Part shown: one piece after another, positions 48,701 through 60,805 of the stretch | How the letters are laid out: each line of letters starts with the position of its first letter | How positions within the stretch are numbered: position 1 is the stretch's first letter | NCBI GenBank assembly: GCA_028023455.1 | Contig: JAQFVV010000012.1 | Span: forward strand, 14,024,364 to 14,088,363 | Direction: 5' to 3' | DNA length: 64,000 nt | Source: Epiperipatus broadwayi | Lineage: Eukaryota > Onychophora > Udeonychophora > Euonychophora > Peripatidae | Notes under the pieces: model-generated | The model's input: only the letters and a program-made list of their open reading frames with translations | Told to the model about the DNA's origin: nothing | Database searches by the model: none | Program-made: the position numbers and the translations under genes

Positions 48701-48903
48701 GTATTTCAAAAAATCTTTTTTTTAATTTCATCTTTTAATCATGAATATCTTTGTTACAATATTTATAAGTAAATATATAAGTATAGTTTACATAAACTCA
48801 AATTATTTACATATATTCTGGAATACTGTAATTTTAATTATTTATATATATATAAATTTGTATACATAACAGCAAACTAAACTAAAAAAACAAAAATAAA
48901 TAC
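45796..48903 (-). other. Right part of the 30-kb AUH intron, with dispersed repeats
   Basis: No exon other than the one starting at 48904. At about 46009-46560 there are three diverged repeats, each with a TTAAAAGATTTTTATRTACA-like start (46011, 46226, 46519). The first two continue into TTTCANCYATGAAGTAA and AATTAGAAACAG, the family seen at 4.1-4.5 kb. The rest is AT-rich. Confidence 0.55.
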
Positions 48904-48991
48904 CTGCACAAAATGCTCCAGGAACAATGCTTTTCAGTATAACTACACGAACATCTTTATTGAACTTAACATCTGAAATGGCATTCTGAAA
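48904..48991 (-). CDS. AUH: AUH-type methylglutaconyl-CoA hydratase, exon (first of three in the window)
   Basis: Crotonase-fold enzyme of leucine catabolism: hydration of 3-methylglutaconyl-CoA, normally mitochondrial. On the minus strand this 88-nt exon reads 29 codons plus one base, beginning F-Q-N-A-I-S-D-V and ending with the oxyanion-hole segment V-P-G-A-F-C-A-G. It is bounded by an acceptor ending TTAG and a donor CAG|GTATT. A second AG six bases further in (TTTCAG|AATGCC) is an alternative acceptor; I chose the first because it matches the residue register I recall for vertebrate AUH. Phase 1 at the 3' end joins exactly to the exon at 18366-18602 (GCA G|GT GCT gives A-G-A). The next upstream exon was not found to the right, so the N-terminus and mitochondrial targeting peptide are missing. 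The intron that follows is about 30.3 kb and holds the large retroelement complex. Confidence 0.85.
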
Positions 48992-50584
48992 CTAACAATA
49001 AAAAAAGTAAATTTCATATCCAGATTAAAAAAAAAAATACTACCATAATTATTGTAGATATACATGCATAAATTAAAAAAGCTATTAAAAAAAAAAAAAT
49101 CACATAAATAATGAACCATATTATTTTAAATCCACTCCTTTCCTCCCTACAAAAACAAAATGGAGACTGCTTGCTAACTCAGATACAGGAACTAAAATTT
49201 TGTAAGGACACATTGGATTCAGAAATAAATCCATTACCTTTTTTATATTTATAAAAGCCTAGCTATAATCTAGAGTTTGTAATACAATTCTAATCTATTA
49301 AAATCATTAGACACTTTTTGTGTGTGATGTTGCTATAGAATAGCATTAATATATATTTTTTCTTATCTATTCTTACTTTAAGAAGTTTTTCAAAAGATTT
49401 TGTTGCCATCCTTTTAGATAAATTTTAACTTGGTAAGTGAACAAATCACCATTTTAATTTCTAAAAGAAAAACTATTTCCAACTCTAATCCTCTTGCTGA
49501 TTATAAAATTAACTGACATACAATGATTAACAAAAAGATTTCCTCTAGAGCTAGTTGTATCAAATATTATAAACCAAGTTTATATTTTCATAAAAAAATT
49601 AGTTATATAAAAATTTTTCCCTAACACATATTTTATAAAGTGGAAAAAAGTTAAAACATTCTTAATAATTTTAAAAATCAAAAATTTATGCAAAGTTCTA
49701 TTGCAAATAAATATTATTTCTGAAACATTTTTTATTAAAGAACAGAAAATGTTTTCAAAAAATGTTGGAAGAATCTCCGAAAAAGGATCTTAAAACTCAC
49801 AAGTTATATGACTACTTTTATTTTTCTTAAAGTAAATTTAAAAAAGGAGAGTTAATAACCAGAAGTTAAAGATAGAAACACAAAAATAATGTATAAATAA
49901 GTTTCATTCTACAAATATTTATAATTTATGATAAAGAATCAGAACTATTAAGCATCAATAACTTCTTTGAACATAAAAACTTGCAATAATGTTATCTGTT
50001 TTTCTCATTATCCAGATAACTTCATGCACTCAGCAATAATATATTTGACATCAAATTTACTTTCTAAAAATTGTAATCACATTTTATTAATATTTGTTAC
50101 AAATTGCCATCATAATGTTCACAGAATCAGAAATAAGAGGCTTATTAATTGCATCAAGCCCCCCCCCCCCCAATCTATTCATTTCTGTTTCTTTACTCAT
50201 CTAATAAAATTTACAAAAAATAATCAAATATTATTCATTACTTGAAAAATCATTAATCTGTAAATAGACACACATGTAAGTTTTCTACCTGAATGCAGAC
50301 TGGGATAATTAGGCAAAAGGTTCCTACTAAACCAATAAGTCTTGATTATTGTCAAAAATACTTTGTTATTGTTTTTTTTTTTATTAAGAAAAAAAAATGC
50401 AGGTGACTGATCACCCGCTACATGATATAAATACATTTGTTTGAAGAAATCTTGAGATCATTCTACAGTCAATAACCCTAGTCTTCTCCATTGATTCATA
50501 AGAGTCTTTGAATTGCCAAGTCCTTTAATTCACAGATCCTTAGAACTTCATCCATGTTGCCATATCTTTGTATAAACCACATCT
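48992..50584 (-). other. AUH intron upstream of the 48904 exon
   Basis: AT-rich with A-runs at 49029 and 49086 and a 13-14 bp poly-C run at about 50159-50172. No further AUH exon is visible. Confidence 0.55.
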
Positions 50585-51199
50585 ATGGAATTCATACTTT
50601 ATCCGGTTTCTGAATTTCTATTGCTTTCCTGTTCTGAATTTTCTTCAAAATTTTCCTCTTGTGAGCTTATTTCTTCATCATCTGTGATTTCTTCCGTTTC
50701 ATCAGTACACACAGGGCTAGTACTACTTTGTTGCTGCATTTCCTTTGGACAGCTATCTACTTCCTCGCTTCCGGAACTGTCACTATGAGTCTCATCGCTC
50801 CATTGCTCTTCTACATTACCAAGTTATTCCACTGGATTATCAGACTTTTCTGAGATAACCTGTGCTACTTCATCTTGCCTGCTTCCGGACCTGTTACTAC
50901 GAGCCTCATCATTCCATTGCTCTTCTATGTTATCGATTTTTTCCTCTGGATTATCTGCCTCTTCTGAAATTATCTGCCCTACCTATTTCCCTCTTGCTAC
51001 ATACCTGCCCCTTCCAAAAAAGACATGACCCTTTAGATTCAACAATACATTTGAAGATCATGGGATGAGCTAAAATATTATGTTCCATTACCTCTGGGTC
51101 ATTGACTATCTGACCTGATTCAGTTTCCATCTCATCCCCTAACTCCTGTTGAGCCAGCTTCTTCTTCTGTCTTCTTTTCCCTTTCTTCTTGCTCACCAC
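50585..51199 (-). pseudogene. Frameshifted acidic reading frame with an internal repeat (unknown)
   Basis: The minus strand begins at 51199 with a basic stretch M-V-S-K-K-K-G-K-R-R-Q-K-K-K, then an acidic part (L-G-D-E-M-E-T-E-S-G). A frame change near 50985 leads into a Glu/Ser-rich region to about 50585, ending E-E-N-F-E-E-N-S-E-Q-E-S-N. Within it two 40-residue repeats share I-S-E-x-x-D-N-P, then E-E-Q-W-x-D-E, then S-G-S; the second repeat contains one in-frame stop. The pattern looks like a once-coding, low-complexity nuclear-type or transposon ORF1 protein. No domain recognised. Same strand as AUH but no link is evident. Confidence 0.5.
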
Positions 51200-54100
51200 A
51201 CAGCTTAATGTTTTTTTTATTCTTGCAACATAAATTTAGAATTACATCAAATAACAAAGAAGCTCTTCTATATTATTAAGATCCAATTAATAATTTGTTA
51301 CTGACATAATTATTTATTTACTGCAGAAAAGTTTGTCAATACTTGCAAGAAAGTTTGTCAATACTTGCAAGCACATTTACACATTTATATTCATTATTAA
51401 ACCTATCTACAGTAATTGGCTACAAAACAATTATCAGAATACCATAAAAAATAACAATATGGTAGAGGATATCTTTACATTCAATTGCAAAAATAAAGTA
51501 TTAATAAATATTTCAATAATTTATCAGGTATACTACATGCATATATGATTATCCATGATAAGAAATATGCCATCTTTTTTTTTAAAATTTAAGTTGTGGT
51601 TTCAATTTCTGTAGGATTCTTTAAAAAAATTTTGAAACTCCCTGATATATTTTTAAAGAAAAATATTTTCTGAATAAATTGCCAAATTAAAAAAAAAAAC
51701 CACTCATTATTATAACGATGCTCTAATATAATTTACAAAATTAAAACTCAAAAATATTTTTTCTTTCTTATGCTTATTTTGAAATGTTTTGACTATATTG
51801 GAGACACTGATAATAACTGTCTAGCATAGTTGAAATAGTTTAGTAAATAACATTAAAATAAATGCTAAAAAATTAAAAATAATTTGGAAAGTTGATTTTT
51901 TTAAAATTTATTAACAATGCTTTAGTAAATCATCATCATATAATAATTTTTTTTCACTACATGAATCATTGAATTTTAAAAAAAAAAAATTGCAATAATC
52001 AGTAATACAGAAAATCCTACTGAAATTTAAGGCACATATAAAACTATTATCAGCATTACTCATATTCCTTAAAGAGTTCTTTTAACTATATTAGGGTATT
52101 TGGCACCATATTAAATTTTTTAAAAACTGATTTGAGATACAATTTTCACAATAACTTGTTTTAATAATGTTAGAGCAAAATGCTATATATTGACAGAAAA
52201 TAGAAAAACTAAGGATAACAATAAGGCTAAGACAAATAGTGATTACCATTAAAAAAAGAAATTTCAACATCCAATAAAATTATTACTGTATTGTTTGTTC
52301 ATAATTTCTAATTTATTATTAACTAAGTTTAAAATTACATCTTCATTGGTAATTTTTTTGAATTACTCACAAAATTCTCATTCAAACCATATATAATACT
52401 TCTTACCTGAGATAATCCATAGCTTCAGAACTTAAAAAAGTAGTAATATAAGAATTCTTCATTTTTACCTTGTACTCCAAAAGTTAAAAAATCACAAGGT
52501 GTCTATAAGAAAAAGATTCATCTTAATAAAAGATACAATGTAAATCATTTCCAGAAGGTGGATATGCATTTGTCATCATAGCAATTGGCTTTTTGTTTAT
52601 CCAAATTAAAAATTGAAGGCTACTGCCTGTATGAATGAGAAAATGAGTTTCCTCTCTTCATTGTATATTTTTTATGTACACCAGTGATGTTTATATTTTT
52701 TGTGCACATCAGTGATGCTATCTTGTTATATTTATTGTCTCACAGAGATATAATTTATTTGCATATAGCTCATTTTCTAGCTATAGACTTGTAAAAAATG
52801 TGATGCAAGATGTGGCAAAACTACTGACTCCGCAGCATGAGTATCAAGGCATACGCAAGAATCAGAATTTGATTCTTTGCCTGCATACAATTCCATGTGG
52901 TATACATAACCATTGTGGCTATAACCATACACACACCACTTGAAAACCCTCTTTATTGGTTTTAAAAATATATTTTCATATGGTACTATAATTTTTTAAC
53001 TGCAACCATTCTGTACATCTGATAATCAGTCTTAAAATTTACATTGCAGTGTTAAAATACCTTAATTTTATATATAAAAATCATTGCTTGTTATACAAAC
53101 ACAGATATGCACAAGTATAAACACAAGCACACTAATAAATTATTAAACTTTTTGAGAATCATTATGTCTATAAAATAAGGTTGCCTCAAACTTGGATCAG
53201 AGCCGCAAAATTACATTGTACATAAATTGCTACTTTTGTTATATTTGAATTTGAATACAAGTATAATTTATATACTACACGGATACCATAATAGAAATGC
53301 AAACACATTAATAAATTATACATTTATCAAATAATAAAAAAATTAAAATTGAATACTTACCTATATAATATTTATTTTTGGGATGAAGGCCTTGAAATTA
53401 TAAATCATTGAAGCATGTTGAATCCATTTTATTGAGGAGTTTGACCAATACCAAAATTGTGTCATCTTCATGCAATCTAGTAAACTGAGCAGTTAATAAA
53501 AAAAATCGAAATTTTGTCCAATTTTAACACGCCACACACCATTTTAAAAAAGGAACTCATGCTGCAGAGAATAATATTTCCATATATATACACATCATCC
53601 TTTTGGTTTTCCTGCAGTTTTAAAAAGTAGACAAAAGACATTTTAATTTCAATGAATCAGCAGCAGCAACACATACAACTTTAAACTCCAAATGGATAAA
53701 TTTCTTGACATCTAATAGTGGTTCTAGAGAAATTAATCTAAATGTGATCAAACAATCAAATTTGAATAAAGGACTCAACCAAGATTGGAAAAATAACTGA
53801 ATTGAAATCCCATGAGAATATATAAAATAATATTCACCATTATGTATGCTTTTCATAAAACTAGTAGAGATACTCTAATCATGGAAAAAATAATTTAATG
53901 CCTAAAAATATTATAATTTTTGAAACAACATTCTTTTTTATTTTGTTATTACAATGTGAATGTGTTCTTTGACATACTCATTATGAACTTTTTTCATCTT
54001 TATGCCTAACACCATATTAATATAGTAAACTTTGATAGTTGAGTAATTTTGTGTAACAACTTTCTTCATCACCCTATTTTTCTTTACACAAGAAGTCTAT

Positions 54101-54713
54101 AAAAAAAATTGCAATATGTAAATTTATTTAGACATATAAAGAACTGTCAAAGTGTGAAGAAAAATCTATAATTAGTTGTTTAGTATACTGTTGAAATACT
54201 ATTAATGGTAAAGAGTTGTTTTCTTGTAGTTTTATTACAGTACAATTATCAAGAAAGTATTCTAAATCAACAATCTACCTTATAATAGATGTTATACATA
54301 TATTTAATTGCAGCAATATTATCTCATATGAAACACAGCGATGTAGTATTTATATCTTCTGAATGAAAAAAGACCTCTTACATTTTTTCACATTCTTTTA
54401 TTCTGTTCATTTCCTGCTTTTAAGATCAACATTAAACCCCTGTCTTTAATATCAAATATAATTTCATCAGCTCTTCAAATTTTTTTTTTAATCTCACATA
54501 CTCTTCTACACATCACAAAGTAATTTTTTAATATATTTTTTCTCTTTCTAATAATTACATCTTTTTAAAATAAAATATTACAATTTATTTATTTTCCTCG
54601 CCCATATCTCATTCTATTAAAAAAAAAAAAAAATTATTACACAATAAAATTTTACAAAATTTAGTATTTAAATGAGGCATTTATTTTATATAGCGCTATG
54701 TTTATAAATTGTA
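51200..54713. other. AT-rich non-coding DNA
   Basis: No gene supported. A small direct duplication, AGAAAGTTTGTCAATACTTGCA, occurs at about 51328 and 51348. A duplicated GTACACCAGTGATGTTTATATTTTT-like phrase lies near 52676-52725. Nothing else stands out. Confidence 0.5.
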
Positions 54714-54994
54714 ATAAACTAAAGATCAGCCTTTCAAGCTAATGTACATGCGCTTTTTACGAATACTAATACTAATAAATGAATACTTTCACTTCCAACA
54801 CAAGTGAGTGGTTTATCCTCACGCTTTCATTTCCAGTACTTAAGATTTGCCCATATATAAGCATTTGGGTTGAAAGAATAGATGGATTCATTCTATTCTT
54901 TTGAAAAGACTTTATCTTGTGTTGGAAGTGAAAGTATTCATTTATTAGTACTAATATTCGTAAAAAGCGCATGTACGACTGATCTTTAGTTTAT
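54714..54994. mobile_element. Palindromic MITE with about 85-95-bp inverted repeats
   Basis: The left arm runs from AAACTAAAGATCAG through GTACATGCGCTTTTTACGAA to CACTTCCAACACAAG at about 54806. The right arm (54914-54994) is its reverse complement with only a few differences, one being a small deletion near CGACTGATC. The central 105 bp is unrelated to the arms. No coding potential; superfamily unknown. Confidence 0.85.
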
Positions 54995-55621
54995 TAAAAT
55001 TTAATATTCTAAATATATCTTAATGATACAATGAGTTCACTAGGATGATATATCAACTATTATTAATGATCAAATCTTATCATTTGGTCATAGCTCAGTT
55101 CCTCCAGTTGATGTTGAGAACCCAGCATATTCAACATTATATACATATATTTTATTCTAATTAATTGTGGTGACTAGCATGATTAAATTAACTCACTGAT
55201 ATAATCAATAAAATAAAGACATCTTCTTTTAGGATACTTAAATTAAGAAAGTAGTGATTGGTTTGTTTAATAAACAAATAACCAATTTTATAATCAGATA
55301 ATTAACCTGAACTTCTATTTGCAATCTGTCACAGGATTTCCCAAAGGAATTTGCTTTGCTCACAATAGGCAAATAACCAATTTACAATAGTGATAACAGG
55401 AAAATGCTATTAAATAATATATTATGTCATCATGCATGGTATATACTACATGCTGCACATATTCACATAAAAAGACAGAAATTTGCACATATATAGAATT
55501 CTCTTCCAATCTTCTTTCTGATATAAATGAGCATCTCATTTTAATGCATTTTATATCCAAAAATGGATTCCATACAAGTTTTGAGAGATTTATAATATTT
55601 AAATACAATAATAGTCATATT
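54995..55621. other. AT-rich non-coding DNA
   Basis: No gene, RNA or repeat structure recognised between the MITE and the SINE; a short phrase CAAATAACCAATTT is repeated at 55273 and 55369. Confidence 0.5.
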
Positions 55622-55912
55622 ATTTGTATTTATATATTGGACTATTTCCATCATTTAATTTTAAGTATTGAATGTCTTTAGTAAAATTTAACTTTATTTT
55701 TATTTAAATTTTCAAATTACATTTACCTGTTAGTAATAGCACACAGGTTAGTATATGCACATTTCAAGTGGTATTATTCTCATCTCTTCTTCAGGTATTG
55801 CTGGCCTGACCAGTGATAGTACTAGCATGAGAATCGAACATGGACCCTTAGATTCTTGGAATATTGAATTTTAGGGTAACATGCTAACTAATTGAGCCAT
55901 CCTGCGAAAGGC
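55622..55912 (-). mobile_element. SINE (family S2), minus strand, with head
   Basis: Reverse complement of the 57568-57860 family. On the minus strand a head with A-box-like TGGCTCAATTAGTTAGCATG is followed by a B-box-like TTCGATTCTC, then CTAGTACTATCACTGGTCAG, CCAGCAATACCTGAAG, the A/T-rich body, and GGAAATAGTCC. The 3' CATCATCACAAACC tail is missing. About 290 bp. Confidence 0.75.
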
Positions 55913-56149
55913 AACAGTCGGAAGAAATTTCATATATCCATCTATGAGGTTCCTCTTGATAACTCCACTTTTTTCTAAGAGGAAGGTTGATTAATGGTTA
56001 TTCACTAGTCATGTGAGCAGTTTCTTTGAATTTTCTTCTACGTACCTTCTCCTATCCAATATTTTTTGTGTCTTTCCAATTAAACATATATGTTCATTGA
56101 TACATACATGGTCTACTACCTTAGATACATTTCTTTTCTCTCGTTTAAT
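55913..56149. other. Spacer between SINE and Penelope-like element
   Basis: Weakly coding-like in places and may belong to the N-terminal part of the decayed Penelope-like element; no motif could be assigned. Confidence 0.35.
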
Positions 56150-57490
56150 CATCAGTTTGTTGTCGCAGGTACTTCAGTAATTCAGAAAAAAGTGACTTAA
56201 TATTATATTTCAGTAAAATTCATCATCTTTATGGTCTACCTAAAATCCATAAGGATTATGTTCCATTAAGAGCTATTGTTAGTTCTAGAAATTCAGCTGA
56301 TTTCTTCTCAAGTTGCTTAGTCCTTTGGCATACAAGACCCAGTCCTTTGACAGGGATTCTAGACACTTTGTATAATTAATCAAGAACATGAAAATTGAAA
56401 AAACCGACATACTAGTAAGCTTTGATGTGAAAAGTTTACTCACAAATGTACTATGTGAAGATATATTGTCTAGTGTAAGAAAAAAGTTTAATGGTGATAA
56501 TAGTTTACAAACCAGAACAACTCTTCCTTTTGATAGTATAATGGAACTATTAATATTCTGCATATCAACAACCTACTTTCAATATAACATGGAATTCTTC
56601 CAACAAAATCAAGAGATGACTATGGGTTCACTATTATCACTGCTGATTAGCAATATTTACATGGAAAGAACTTGCAACCTCAACCATAAAGAGTATTCCA
56701 TATCCACCTAAAGTTTGGCTTTGCTATGATGATTATATATTTCTTGTATGGCCACATAATGGAGCACTTCCAGAAACTTTCTGGAAACATAACATATCAT
56801 CTTAAATTAAATTTACAATAGTCCGAATAAGTATAAAAATTGACATTCTTAGATGTTCTTGCGATAAGACTCCTAGAAAACGCACAAATACAGGAAAATA
56901 CTTAGCATATATATCCAATCATACCAGAAACACAAAAAATGGAGTTATACTATCACTATGGAACAAAGCAAAAGTTTGTTCAGAAATCAGTGATTTGAAA
57001 AACAAAAAGAAAAACATCAAAAGAAAAAAAAATATTCGTACTGTAGTGCAACCATACATTCTAAAAATAACAAATTAAGAAAAAATATGTTATCAGTATA
57101 GCATCAGAACAGCTTTGCAGAGCCATATCGCTATGTTATGAGGAATTCTAACATCTACAAAGCGTAAATTTGAAATGCTGATAAACAAAAACAGCATCTA
57201 TGAAATACCATGAGAATGTGGAAGAATGTATATTGATGAGACTAGTTTTCCCATTGAAAAGTGATTGCAAGAACACAAACTAATGATTACAAGAGAGAAA
57301 ACAGTTGTGTCTAAGGTAATAGACCATATATACATCAATGAACATATGTTCAATTGGGAACACACAAAAATATTGGATAGAGGAAAAGATACATAGAAGA
57401 AAATTCAAAAAAGCTGCTCACATAACAATGGTGAAGAAGTCAACCTAGTGTGATTATACATAATGAATGGAAACTAATAATCAATCTTGC
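56150..57490 (+). pseudogene. Penelope-like retroelement: RT plus GIY-YIG endonuclease (decayed)
   Basis: Plus-strand translation with several frame changes gives Y-G-L-P-K-I-H-K at about 56226 and the best frame at 56388-56711 (V-S-F-D-V-K-S-L-L-T-N-V, then M-T-M-G-S-L-L-S, then I-S-N-I-Y-M-E). The RT catalytic box follows near 56715-56745 as V-W-L-C-Y-D-D-Y-I-F, where the family has a Y-V-D-D pattern, so a residue is lost. A C-terminal region near 57205-57350 reads C-G-R-M-Y-I-D-E-T then L-Q-E-H-K and V-I-D-H-I, typical of the GIY-YIG domain of endonuclease-positive Penelope-like elements. At least four stops and shifts, so non-functional. Inserted between two S2 SINEs. Confidence 0.85.
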
Positions 57491-57567
57491 TCTACTTAGG
57501 AAAAAGTGGAGAAATCAAGAGAAACCTTATAGTTAAGTATATGAAATTTCTATGGACTGTTGTCTTT

Positions 57568-57860
57568 GGAGGATGGTTCAGCTGGTTAGAGCATTACCTT
57601 AAAATTAAATATTCAAGACTTTAATGGTCCAGATTTGATTCCCATGCTAATACTGTCATTGGTCGGGCCTCAAAAAGAGACGAGAATAACACCACTTGAA
57701 ACAACCATATACTAACCTGTGTGCTATTACTAACAGATGAATGTAATTGGAAAATTTAAATTAAAAAAAAGTTAAATTTTTCTAAAACATTTAATATTAG
57801 AAGATGGAATAGTTCAATATATAAATACAACTAAAATACCATCATCACAAACCTTCAACA
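57568..57860 (+). mobile_element. SINE (family S2), most complete copy
   Basis: About 290 bp. The tRNA-like head GGATGGTTCAGCTGGTTAGAGC (A box) and CCAGATTTGATTCCC (B box) are 60 bp apart. A conserved middle block, ACTGTCATTGGTCGGGCC then GAATAACACCACTTGAAA, is shared by five copies. The body includes CTGTGTGCTATTACTAACAG, and the tail ATACCATCATCACAAACCTTCA. Other pieces: 10877, 13247, 17880, 27431 and 55622. No A-tail, so the tail probably pairs with a particular LINE 3' end. Confidence 0.8.
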
Positions 57861-59259
57861 AAACAAGTCATATTATGTTAAAAAAGTGCTTGTTTCAAAT
57901 ACCTCTTTATAAATGTTCTTTTTTTTTTTTTATGAAATGTTTTAATTATTATTTAGCAAATTTTCAGAATATTTAAAGACTGATGACGACAAGGTAATCA
58001 CTGCTGAAAACAATAAAAAAAAAAATTATATATAGATAAACAATAACAAAAAGATACTTAATACAAATTATTGTAGACTTCCTGAATAATTGCATCTAAT
58101 TGAATATGCTAATTTTGATATTTTTTATCTTAAAGTTTTAATTTTAATATAGAATAATAAAATAACATGAACAATGATATCTTTATAAAAATAGTTTTTT
58201 AATACTTATATAATAAAGTGCTATAATTTTCTTGAAGAAATATTTTTCTTTTTATTATTAAACATCAACATTTACAAATCTTTTCAAATAAATCTTTTAA
58301 TTTAATGATCTTTTAATAAGCATTTTTACAAGAGTGCTTTTTTATTATTAAATATTTATCTTGAATATATGTATAAGTTTTGCCACTATATATTCAAATT
58401 TTTTGGTTTTATTAGTGCAGTCTCCATAATCAATTCCATTATATTTCAAACACCATCAATATTGAAAATCAGACACCTTTCACTTTTGGAAACCATTTCA
58501 CTTTGTGAAATAATTTATATATATTGAAACTAAAGCAAATCTGATAACAGTTCAGATTAGTTACATTATAAAGCTACATAAAAAAAAATTGTTTAATAAA
58601 AAACTCTTATATATGGAGTAATAAATGTATAAATTGCTTTATGTGTATGTGCGCCTCCACTTTTAATACATTGGCTTAAAAAATTAAAAGAAAACTAGTT
58701 TATACATTAAATTATATTATTAACTATTTTATAATAAAAAGTTCCTTTGTAATAGGTGAGAAAAATAAGTTGTAAAAGAAAGAAAAAATAGTTTTGATGC
58801 ACACAAGGATTTGAATTATGTAGTTTATGAAAATTAATATTATGTGCCCCTTTCTAATTTGTATTCTAAATGGCATTTTAAATCAACAACTTGCCAATTC
58901 TTCATGTAAATTAAATGAAAAATCTAAATAAGTTATTTAAAATTATGGGTTGATAAAAAGAAGTAAGTTATCAATCAATTTCTAAATCACTAATGATTTT
59001 TCTTTATTCCTATAGCTAACATAAATATACAAAAAATTTTTTTTTCCTTTTATTCACTTAGCTATAAAATAACGATATAATTTTAAATTATCTGCAAAAT
59101 TATTTGTTTCCATAAAATGTTGTGAAAGAAATTAAGAAAATGTTTATCAAAAAATATGTTATAAAAAATAGATGTCAAATCTTGTAATTAGTTTTTGATA
59201 AACCCATTGTTTGGAAAACATCCAGAGTCCATAATAAGTGAAAATAACAGCAAGTAGGA
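57861..59259. other. AT-rich non-coding DNA
   Basis: Nothing supported; A- and T-runs only (e.g. 57920-57932, 58016-58024). Confidence 0.5.
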
Positions 59260-59700
59260 CAAGCAACTCAGTCAATGTACTCTATTCCAGATCAATCCCA
59301 TACAGAAAAGGGAAACTGCTGGTTAAAAATAGTTGTCAATCGTAATTCGAATTGCTATAGCTTGCTGGGGTGAAAGTATTTTTAATACTAAAATCCAGCA
59401 AAGACACCAAAAACATTTGCCAACAGACCATCTAGTATGTGTGGCTAGAAACCAACAACCACACTAGTTAAAACACTTGAAGATGTAATAGGATCCAGAC
59501 TAACGCTGAAATTTGTAAAACCAGCCTTTGCCTGCTTTAATCCATGCCATGAGGAAAAAAGTAGACTAAGCTGTAAAACCTATCAAAACTGCTGACTAAC
59601 ACCACCAATATTAGTGAATATCCCATCTAACATCACTAGTGCATCAGGAGAATAACTACCATCTTTGAAGGTACTAATGAGGACTCATTCACATAGGAAA
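59260..59700 (+). pseudogene. Decayed coding-like block, unknown
   Basis: In one plus-strand frame about 150 codons have only a handful of stops despite AT-rich surroundings. Stretches include M-Y-S-I-P-D-Q-S-H-T-E-K-G-N and L-V-K-T-L-E-D-V-I-G-S-R-L and F-N-P-C-H-E-E-K-S-R-L. Composition is more balanced than its flanks. This resembles an old processed pseudogene or transposon fragment; I do not recognise the protein. Confidence 0.35.
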
Positions 59701-60805
59701 AGAATGATATCTGCAGACAACCAGGTTTAAACCTTTTTCAATCTTTCACTTGATACAATCTTATCAACATATTTATTCTAAAGCCTTAAATTTAAAATAT
59801 CTCTTATTATCTTTAATATTTTGTATACCTAGTAATAGTTACAAATATATAAGCAACAATTTTATATATTTATTGTTAATCAACTTTTTTTTTTTTTTTT
59901 AGTTTGTGTTTGCTTATCAAACTCAATTGAAACATTATGCTAATAACATCAGTATGTTAATAATATCCACAACACTGAGAAATCATGCAATATACTGGGA
60001 GATATGCAGGAATGATAGTAATAATATATTAATGATGACAATTTTAATAAGTTTTCCAGAAGTAAATTTTCTATTGAAGTTTGGCACTTTAATATTTTTT
60101 TAATTGAAACTAGAAAACAAGTTAAAAATACTTTTGGGAAGAGTTGTACTTAGTTTAATCTTAAGTGCTAGGTTATAAATCATCATCATCTCAGATATTT
60201 GGTTAATATCTTATACATATTTGTATTTAATTTTTATTTAATTCGAATTTTATTAATCATTTAATCTAAATATTATTGTTGCTCAACTTGAGTCAAAAAT
60301 TTACCATTACATATTTGTGTATATTTGGCACAACCAATATGTGACCTGAACATTCCCTTTCTTCTGCTTAACTTCACTTTACATAGTGTACTGAATATGG
60401 AAGCATGAATAAATTGAGCATATTGTGGAGTATAGTAAGTAATATGCAATAAATGTTTGCAATGAGAAATAAGATTAGCAAGTTTATAAAAAATATATGT
60501 ACTAACATTTTATGAAAGCAGTAGTTTGAGTCCAGGTAGGCAGGAAAATATTTAATAAATAGCAGTATATAAATAAATAAATAAATATTAAGGCAGGTGT
60601 ATAATGTTATTCTGGAACTGATTGAGTGATGTGTTTATTTAATGATAGTGTATAAATAAAAAAAATATCTAAGTTTGTAAATCTGGAAAAAAAAAAAAAA
60701 AAGATAACTAAAATAATAAGAATAATCATAAAAAAATTTGAGAACATTTAGTTTTATATGTAAATGATAACATGTCCAATAACAAGGATGGAAGCATAAT
60801 TAAAC
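59701..60805. other. AT-rich non-coding DNA
   Basis: Contains a T-run at 59887-59901 and an AAAT microsatellite at about 60568-60590. Short open frames here look like chance. Confidence 0.45.
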
